9,066 nt of DNA from an uncultured Ruminococcus sp. Lineage in GTDB: Bacteria; Bacillota; Clostridia; Oscillospirales; Acutalibacteraceae. Below, piece by piece: positions 1 through 4,130 of this stretch. Numbering within the stretch: position 1 is the first letter of the stretch; every line of letters begins with the position of its first letter. The stretch covers positions 1-9,066 of the forward strand of contig CAMKNF010000077.1 of NCBI GenBank assembly GCA_946414115.1, written 5' to 3'. The notes beneath the pieces are model-generated. The model was given only the letters and a program-made list of their open reading frames with translations, made no database searches and was not told the origin of the DNA. The position numbers and the translations under genes are program-made.

Positions 1-2
1 AA

Positions 3-1085
3 CCGAATATGACCGCAAAGCAGATTGAAAAAGAGGTTCAGCGGCAAGCCGTACTCTTTGAGGAACAATGTCAGAATGGAACAGCTCCCACAGACGGCAG
101 AATGAAATTAGCCGATTTTGTGCCGATATACCTTGAAAACGCAAAGCACAGACTTTCGCCCGTTGTGTATGAAAAGTATTGCCGAATGCTCGACATTGCT
201 ATTATCCCAATGCTCGGACATATGAAACTAAAGGACATCAAGCCTATTCACGTACAGAGGTTTGTAAACGCCCTTGAAGAGCGCATAACTCACCTTGACG
301 GCACAGGCGGCAAGCTATCGGCTTCAACCGTGCGCAGATACTACACAATGGTTCAATCAGTCTTGCACAGTGCCTATAAGCTCGGTTTAATCGGCGTAAA
401 TCCTGCCGACAGCGACCGTATAACCTTACCAAAGGTAGAGGAGCAGAAAACGGAAATATTCAACGATGAAGAGCTTGCAAAACTTCTTGACTATTTAGAG
501 GGTGAGCCGCTGCAATTCAGATTATTAATTCACCTTGCACTAAATACGGGGTGTCGCCGTGGTGAGCTTGTCGGCTTGAAGTGGAGCGACATAAACTATA
601 AAACGGGTATTCTGACCGTGAGCCGCAGTAATTACAAGCTGACGGGTGAAACGGAAATAAAGAGCAAAGCGACAAAGACAGGCAAGAGCAGAGAAATAAT
701 GTTACCGCCGTATTGTCTTGCAATGATGAAGCAGTTTAAGGCACAGCAGGCACAAACACAATTAATGCTCGGTGACCGTTGGCAGGGTGATAACTGGATA
801 TTCACGCAGGCAGACGGAAAGCCTATGTACCCGACAACGCCAACACAGTGGTTCAGCAAGTTTTTAAAGCGCAACGGACTTGAACACAAAAAGTTTCACG
901 CCTTGCGGCATACCTCGGCAACGCTTCTGTTGAGCAACGGAACGAACATAAAGAACGTAGCTTCAAGGCTCGGACACGCACAGTTAAAGACAACAAACCG
1001 ATATGTTCACGCAGTAGAGCAGGCAGAAAAGGAAGCCGCAAACACCTTTGAAACGCTTTTGAACACGAACAGAAAAAGAGCCTGA
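3..1085 (+). CDS. Tyrosine recombinase (phage/ICE-type integrase), 5' partial
   Basis: Site-specific recombinase that would integrate and excise the mobile element it belongs to. The reading frame is open to the left edge of the window. The first ATG (position 9) has no ribosome binding site in the few bases visible, so the N-terminal arm-binding domain typical of the family probably lies outside. Numbering from that ATG, residues about 33-125 form the SAM-like core-binding domain and about 145-340 the catalytic domain. All catalytic residues are visible: Arg183 (TGCRRGEL), Lys223 (TKTGKSR), His297 and Arg300 (HALRH), His323 (LGH) and nucleophile Tyr332 (NRYVH). The C-terminus is intact, so the enzyme is probably active if the missing part is normal. 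A terminator follows, then a tRNA-Thr gene whose 3' end faces this gene, the usual position of an integrase next to its attachment site. The family call is firm; the subfamily (Tn916/phage-like) is less sure. Confidence 0.9.
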   Translation, partial: PNMTAKQIEKEVQRQAVLFEEQCQNGTAPTDGRMKLADFVPIYLENAKHRLSPVVYEKYCRMLDIAIIPMLGHMKLKDIKPIHVQRFVNALEERITHLDGTGGKLSASTVRRYYTMVQSVLHSAYKLGLIGVNPADSDRITLPKVEEQKTEIFNDEELAKLLDYLEGEPLQFRLLIHLALNTGCRRGELVGLKWSDINYKTGILTVSRSNYKLTGETEIKSKATKTGKSREIMLPPYCLAMMKQFKAQQAQTQLMLGDRWQGDNWIFTQADGKPMYPTTPTQWFSKFLKRNGLEHKKFHALRHTSATLLLSNGTNIKNVASRLGHAQLKTTNRYVHAVEQAEKEAANTFETLLNTNRKRA

Positions 1086-1113
1086 CGGCTTGAAGAAATA
1101 CGGAAATAAAAAC

Positions 1114-1163
1114 AGGCTATGCACTCCGTAAAATGAATGAAGTGTATAGCCTTTATGTTTTTG
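1114..1163 (+). terminator. Intrinsic terminator after the integrase
   Basis: AGGCTATGCACT (1114-1125) pairs with AGTGTATAGCCT (1141-1152) over 12 positions with one G-U wobble, loop of 15 nt. It is followed by TTATGTTTTTG. The stem begins 28 nt after the integrase stop codon. An A-rich stretch just upstream (AAATAAAAAC) gives a U-tract on the opposite strand, so it may work in both directions. Confidence 0.75.
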
Positions 1164-1180
1164 TAATTCAAAGCAAAATA

Positions 1181-1241
1181 AAGTGTTTTAAAGTGATTAA
1201 AAATAAAAGAAAATTGCACAATAAACGGCAAATAAACAGCA
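1181..1241. repeat. Two pairs of short tandem direct repeats between integrase and tRNA
   Basis: The first pair is AAGTGTTTTA/AAGTGATTAA (1181-1190, 1191-1200; 8 of 10 identical). The second is AATAAACGGCA/AATAAACAGCA (1220-1230, 1231-1241; 10 of 11 identical). Each unit is about one helical turn long. In lambda-type attachment regions, short direct repeats flanking the core are bound by the integrase arm domain or by an excisionase. Such a role here is inferred only from position. The AT-rich composition could also give such repeats by chance. Confidence 0.4.
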
Positions 1242-1274
1242 AAACGCTCTATAATTCTTTTAAAGAAATAGAAT

Positions 1275-1320
1275 AACCGCAGCGGAAAAGCTCTGAAAAC
1301 GGCTTTCCAATGCGGTTTTT
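1275..1320. terminator. Bidirectional intrinsic terminator between integrase and tRNA-Thr
   Basis: AACCGCA (1275-1281) pairs with TGCGGTT (1311-1317). Nested inside, GGAAAAGC (1284-1291) pairs with GCTTTCC (1302-1308) with one bulged A. On the plus strand the stem ends in TTTTT (1316-1320). On the minus strand it ends in TTATTCTATTTC, a broken U-tract. It lies 5-50 nt past the 3' end of the tRNA-Thr gene and most likely ends that transcript, while also blocking transcription coming from the integrase side. Confidence 0.7.
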
Positions 1321-1324
1321 ACGT

Positions 1325-1369
1325 TGGAGCTGATAACGGGATTCGAACCCGTGACCTCGTCCTTACCAA
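1325..1369. other. Candidate attachment-site region (tRNA 3' half)
   Basis: Integrases of this type often use the 3' part of a tRNA gene as the core site, and the insertion leaves the tRNA intact with a duplicated 3' fragment at the far end of the element. Here an integrase ends 240 nt from the tRNA 3' end and reads toward it. The second copy needed to define the core would lie left of the window, so the limits given (anticodon loop to CCA) are only a guess. Confidence 0.3.
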
Positions 1370-1400
1370 GGACGCACTCTGCCTACTGAGCTATATCAGC
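1325..1400 (-). tRNA. tRNA-Thr (anticodon GGT)
   Basis: On the minus strand all cloverleaf parts are present. The acceptor stem is GCTGATA (plus 1394-1400) with TATCAGC (plus 1329-1335), 7 perfect pairs. The D arm contains GCTCAGTAGGCAGAG. The anticodon stem CGTCC/GGACG closes the loop TTGGTAA, with anticodon GGT at plus 1365-1367. The T arm is ACGGG-TTCGAAT-CCCGT. The discriminator base is T (U73), and CCA is encoded (plus 1325-1327). Anticodon GGU reads the threonine codons ACC and ACU. The gene is transcribed divergently from the rimP operon and may be the attachment site of the element to its left. Confidence 0.97.
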
Positions 1401-1440
1401 TTATTCATTTTTGTGCAACGTCTGCTTTGCAAGTGACGTC

Positions 1441-1476
1441 TTTTAATATCATACCACATATATCCGACAATTTCAA
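1441..1476 (-). promoter_or_regulatory. Promoter of tRNA-Thr
   Basis: On the minus strand, -35 TTGAAA (plus 1471-1476) is separated by exactly 17 nt from -10 TATGAT (plus 1448-1453), preceded by TGG, an extended -10. Transcription would start near 1441, leaving a leader of about 40 nt before the mature tRNA 5' end at 1400, to be removed by RNase P. This is a good match to the housekeeping sigma factor consensus. Confidence 0.75.
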
Positions 1477-1551
1477 ATGTTTTTTGAAAAAAGTGAAAAA
1501 ATTTTTTACGCATTTTTTAAAATTGCAGATTTACAGGGCTAAAAGCTAAAA

Positions 1552-1576
1552 AATAATCAAAAAACACTTGATTATT
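1552..1576. promoter_or_regulatory. Perfect 9-bp dyad covering the -35 box (possible operator)
   Basis: AATAATCAA (1552-1560) and TTGATTATT (1568-1576) are exact inverted repeats separated by 7 nt, making a 25-bp dyad. The right half contains the entire -35 hexamer of the rimP operon promoter. This geometry suits a dimeric DNA-binding repressor, but the sequence is AT-rich and I do not recognise the site as that of a known regulator. Confidence 0.4.
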
Positions 1577-1603
1577 GCAAAGAACGGTGCTATAATCATA
1601 ATG
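1568..1603 (+). promoter_or_regulatory. Housekeeping promoter of the rimP-nusA-infB operon
   Basis: -35 TTGATT (1568-1573), a 17-nt spacer, and -10 TATAAT (1591-1596) preceded by TGC, so an extended -10. The predicted start is near 1603, giving a leader of about 72 nt before rimP. It is the only strong plus-strand promoter I recognise upstream of rimP. The -35 box lies inside a perfect inverted repeat, annotated separately. Confidence 0.8.
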
Positions 1604-1619
1604 TTAAATATCTTAAAGT

Positions 1620-1656
1620 AAAGGAGTGGGCAGCAAACCCGCTCCTTTGTATTTTG
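1620..1656 (+). promoter_or_regulatory. Hairpin in the rimP leader (attenuator-like)
   Basis: AAAGGAGTGGG (1620-1630) pairs with CCCGCTCCTTT (1638-1648) through 11 pairs including one G-U, with a 7-nt loop, followed by GTATTTTGG. It starts about 17 nt into the predicted transcript and ends 15 nt before the rimP ribosome binding site. The 5' arm contains a Shine-Dalgarno-like AAGGAG that is buried in the stem. From memory, similar GAGUGGG/CCCACUC stems precede rimP in other Firmicutes. The weak U-tract suggests partial termination, an attenuator or a stabilising stem rather than a full terminator. Confidence 0.55.
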
Positions 1657-1674
1657 GAAATCGGGAGGTATTTT

Positions 1675-2154
1675 ATGGCTAAAAGCAAGGGCGGCGTTAC
1701 CGTTTCAAAGGTTCGGGAGCTTTGCGAGCCTATCGTAAAGGACTTCGGTCTTTCACTCTGGGACGTCCGCTATGAAAAAGAGGGCGCAGATTGGTATCTG
1801 CGTATCTTCATCGACAAGGAGGACGGCGTTGATATTACGGACTGCGAAAAGGTTTCACGTGCAATCAACACTCCGCTTGACGAGCTTGACCCCATTGAAA
1901 ACGCATACTGCCTTGAGGTCTGCTCACCCGGAATTGAGCGTGAGCTTGTTCGTGACGAGCATTTTATGCAGTTCATCGGCGCTGACATTATGGTGAGAAT
2001 GCGCCGTCCGATTGAGGGGATAGGCAAGGACTTCTGCGGCGTATTAAAGGGTTACGACGATGGTATGGTTACAATTGCCGACCACAGCGGCGAAAACGAG
2101 GTTACTATCAACAAAAAGGACGCCGCCTGGATTAAGCTTGATGATTTTGACTGA
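1675..2154 (+). CDS. rimP: Ribosome maturation factor RimP
   Basis: RimP binds the free 30S subunit and promotes its maturation around protein S12. The 159-residue product has the two-domain family layout: an N-terminal alpha/beta domain with the signature LEVCSPGIERE (residues 80-90), and a C-terminal SH3-like barrel (about 93-159). The length is normal. The start is ATG 1675 because GGGAGG (1663-1668) sits 6 nt upstream; an in-frame TTG at 1654 has no such site. It is the first gene of the operon, 39 nt ahead of nusA, which is its usual partner across bacteria (formerly ylxS in Bacillus). Confidence 0.95.
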   Translation: MAKSKGGVTVSKVRELCEPIVKDFGLSLWDVRYEKEGADWYLRIFIDKEDGVDITDCEKVSRAINTPLDELDPIENAYCLEVCSPGIERELVRDEHFMQFIGADIMVRMRRPIEGIGKDFCGVLKGYDDGMVTIADHSGENEVTINKKDAAWIKLDDFD

Positions 2155-2193
2155 TAAGTTGACAATAATATTTAGAAAAGGATGATTGGAAAA

Positions 2194-3297
2194 ATGACTA
2201 ACAAGGATTTATTTGAAGCATTGAGAATGTTTGAAAAGGAAAAGGATATTCCGATGGATTATATGCTTCAGCAGATTGAAAAGGCTATCGTTATCGCCTG
2301 CAAAAACTACTACGGCGGCAACGAAAACGTAGTATTCAACATTGTTCCCGATAAGAACACATTTGACGTAAAGCTTGTAAAAACAGTTGTTGACGAGGTT
2401 TATGACCCGAATTTTGAAATTACAAGAGAGGACGCCGAGAAAATCAACAAGAGAAAGATTTACAGCATCGGCGACGAGGCGCAGATTCCGCTTGACCCCA
2501 AAAAGCTCGGCAGAATCGCAGTTTCAGCCGCAAGAAACGTAATCCGTCAGGGAATCCGTGCAGGCGAAAAGGGACAGACGCTTATTGAGTTCCAGAGCAA
2601 GCTCGGCGAAATCGTTACCGCACAGATTGAGAGAATCGACCCCAAGAGCGGAATTGCCACAATCAAAATCGGCAAGGCAGAGGCTATGCTCCCAAAGAGC
2701 GAGCAGATTGGCTGCGGCGAGCTTAAAGAGGGCGACCACGTCAAGGTTTATATTGCAGACGTAAAGGACAACGAAAGAGGCCCTCACGCTATTATTTCAA
2801 GAACTCACCCCGGCTTTGTAAAGCGTATGTTTGAACAGCAGGTTCCCGAAATTTTTGACGGAATTGTAGAAATCAAGTCTATCTCTCGTGAGGCAGGTTC
2901 TCGTACAAAGATGGCTGTTTCAAGCAACAATCCCGACATTGACGCAATCGGCGCATGCATCGGTGCAAAGGGTGCAAGAGTAAACAGCATTGTCGAGGAG
3001 CTCGGCGGCGAGAAAATCGACATTATCGAATACAGTGACGAGCCTGAAAAGTACATTTCAGCGGCGCTTTCACCTGCCACCGTATGCAAGGTTGAAATTG
3101 TTGACGAGGAAAACAAGAGCTGTAAGGCAACAGTTCCCGACGGTCAGCTTTCACTTGCAATCGGCAACAAGGGTCAGAACGCAAGACTTGCCGCAAGACT
3201 CACAGGCTGGAGAATTGACATTCGTCCCGAAAGCGGTTTCTACGGCGAGGACGAAGAGGACGAAGCAGAAACAGTTGAAGAAACAACAGAAGAATAA
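2194..3297 (+). CDS. nusA: Transcription termination/antitermination factor NusA
   Basis: NusA binds RNA polymerase and nascent RNA, enhancing pausing and intrinsic termination and supporting rRNA antitermination. The 367-residue product has an N-terminal polymerase-binding domain (about 1-125), an S1 domain (about 136-203), KH1 (about 210-285, with IGAKG at 256-260) and KH2 (about 290-345, with IGNKGQN at 323-329). A short acidic tail (351-367, almost all Glu/Asp/Thr) follows; the longer C-terminal repeats of E. coli NusA are absent, as in other Firmicutes. I chose ATG 2194 (MTNKDLFEAL) because family members begin this way and AAAAGG (2176-2181) lies upstream; the in-frame ATG 2182 has no spaced ribosome binding site. 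The stop codon is the first base triplet of a dispersed repeat (see 3295). Confidence 0.95.
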   Translation: MTNKDLFEALRMFEKEKDIPMDYMLQQIEKAIVIACKNYYGGNENVVFNIVPDKNTFDVKLVKTVVDEVYDPNFEITREDAEKINKRKIYSIGDEAQIPLDPKKLGRIAVSAARNVIRQGIRAGEKGQTLIEFQSKLGEIVTAQIERIDPKSGIATIKIGKAEAMLPKSEQIGCGELKEGDHVKVYIADVKDNERGPHAIISRTHPGFVKRMFEQQVPEIFDGIVEIKSISREAGSRTKMAVSSNNPDIDAIGACIGAKGARVNSIVEELGGEKIDIIEYSDEPEKYISAALSPATVCKVEIVDEENKSCKATVPDGQLSLAIGNKGQNARLAARLTGWRIDIRPESGFYGEDEEDEAETVEETTEE

Positions 3298-3437
3298 TTC
3301 GGAATTGATTTGAAAAGTTTGTTTGATGATTTTATGTTGCTATAACGGTAACGTTTCGGGACGTGTAGGAACCCGTCCCCTACGGCTATAAATGAAACGT
3401 TTGTATTACATTCGTAGGGACACGGCGTGCCGTGTCC
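3295..3437 (+). repeat. Structured dispersed repeat, copy 1 (head-to-head GTAG hairpin pair)
   Basis: This fills most of the 184-nt nusA-ylxR gap. Left part: TAATTCGGAATTGATT (3295-3310) is identical to 6519-6534, then about 40 nt align loosely with copy 2. Core: AACGTTTC (3350-3357); hairpin A, arms GGGACG (3358-3363) and CGTCCC (3374-3379) around a 10-nt loop; CTAC foot (3380-3383); GAAACGTT (3394-3401), an exact inverted partner of AACGTTTC; GTAG foot (3414-3417); hairpin B, arms GGACACGGC (3418-3426) and GCCGTGTCC (3429-3437). The two hairpins face each other through their GTAG feet. It resembles bacterial REP/BIME elements; assignment to that class is inference. Confidence 0.75.
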
Positions 3438-3481
3438 GAGGTGATGATGAAACTTAACAAATTATATCCTCGAGGTAAAAT

Positions 3482-3784
3482 ATGAAAAAAGTTCCTTTAA
3501 GAAAATGTACCGGGTGCGGCGAGATGAAAGAAAAGCGTGAGCTTATCCGTGTTGTCAAAGCGCCCGAAAAGAAAGATGAAAACGGCAATGTGATTTCGGG
3601 CGGAGAAATTTCGCTTGACCTTACGGGCAGAAAATCAGGCAGAGGAGCGTATGTCTGCAAAAACACAGACTGCTTTGAAAAGGCACGAAAGGCACGAAGA
3701 TTTGAACGCTCGTTAAGCTGTAAAATCCCCGAGGACGTTTACGAGCAGATGAGCGCAGAGCTTGAAAATGCATCGGAAGATTAA
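3482..3784 (+). CDS. ylxR: YlxR/RnpM family RNA-binding protein (DUF448)
   Basis: This small basic RNA-binding protein is almost always encoded between nusA and infB. In Bacillus, YlxR (renamed RnpM) has been reported to bind the RNase P RNA and to affect expression of many genes. The 100-residue product has the family motifs RKCTGCG (7-13) and GRGAYVC (53-59), with cysteines at 9, 12, 59 and 64 and a basic helix near 65-77. ATG 3482 is preceded by GAGG (3472-3475) at a 6-nt spacing. The gap to nusA is long because it holds a repeat element. A 12-codon open frame with its own ribosome binding site (ATG 3447) ends in a TGA overlapping this start codon. Downstream, the L7Ae gene follows after 13 nt. 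Confidence 0.93.
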   Translation: MKKVPLRKCTGCGEMKEKRELIRVVKAPEKKDENGNVISGGEISLDLTGRKSGRGAYVCKNTDCFEKARKARRFERSLSCKIPEDVYEQMSAELENASED

Positions 3785-3797
3785 GAGGTGAATAAAA

Positions 3798-4130
3798 ATG
3801 AACGACAGAATTTTATCGCTTCTCGGTCTTTGCAGGCGAGCGGGAAAGCTCGTAATCGGCGCCGACCCGACAATCGAGTCGATTAACAAGGGCAAGTCAA
3901 AAATCGTGATTTTTGCAAACGACTTTTCAAAAAACAGCATTAAACCCGTGCTCACAGCGGCACATTCAGGCAATATCAAAGCATTTTGCATAAACAGGAG
4001 CAAGGATGAATTAAGCTTTGCACTCGGCAAGCTGTGCGGAGTGCTTTCGGTGGAGGATAAGGGCTTTGCCGACAAGCTTTCACAGCTTATTGAAAATGAA
4101 AACGAACAGGGAGGAGAATTATATGATTAA
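3798..4130 (+). CDS. L7Ae/L30e family K-turn RNA-binding protein (YlxQ-like)
   Basis: A member of the L7Ae/L30e/S12e/Gadd45 fold that binds kink-turn RNA; the Bacillus counterpart in the same operon position is YlxQ (rplGB), whose physiological role is still unclear. The 110 residues include the typical start ILSLLGLCRRAGKLVIG (5-21), the strand KSKIVIFANDFSKNS (33-47) and an acidic C-terminal end. The start ATG 3798 has AGAGGTG (3784-3790) at a 7-nt spacing. Its last codons overlap the infB start by 8 nt (ATGATTAA), and the infB ribosome binding site lies inside this gene, so translation of the two is probably coupled. Confidence 0.88.
   Translation: MNDRILSLLGLCRRAGKLVIGADPTIESINKGKSKIVIFANDFSKNSIKPVLTAAHSGNIKAFCINRSKDELSFALGKLCGVLSVEDKGFADKLSQLIENENEQGGELYD

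Noticed and set aside
9..11. ATG at position 9 as the true integrase start
   Set aside because: The frame stays open to the window edge, no ribosome binding site is visible, and family members carry an additional N-terminal DNA-binding domain before this point.
4018..4122. Upstream extension of infB by 35 codons
   Set aside because: The extension is the out-of-frame reading of the L7Ae gene; ATG 4123 has a strong ribosome binding site and the conserved IF2 N-terminus.
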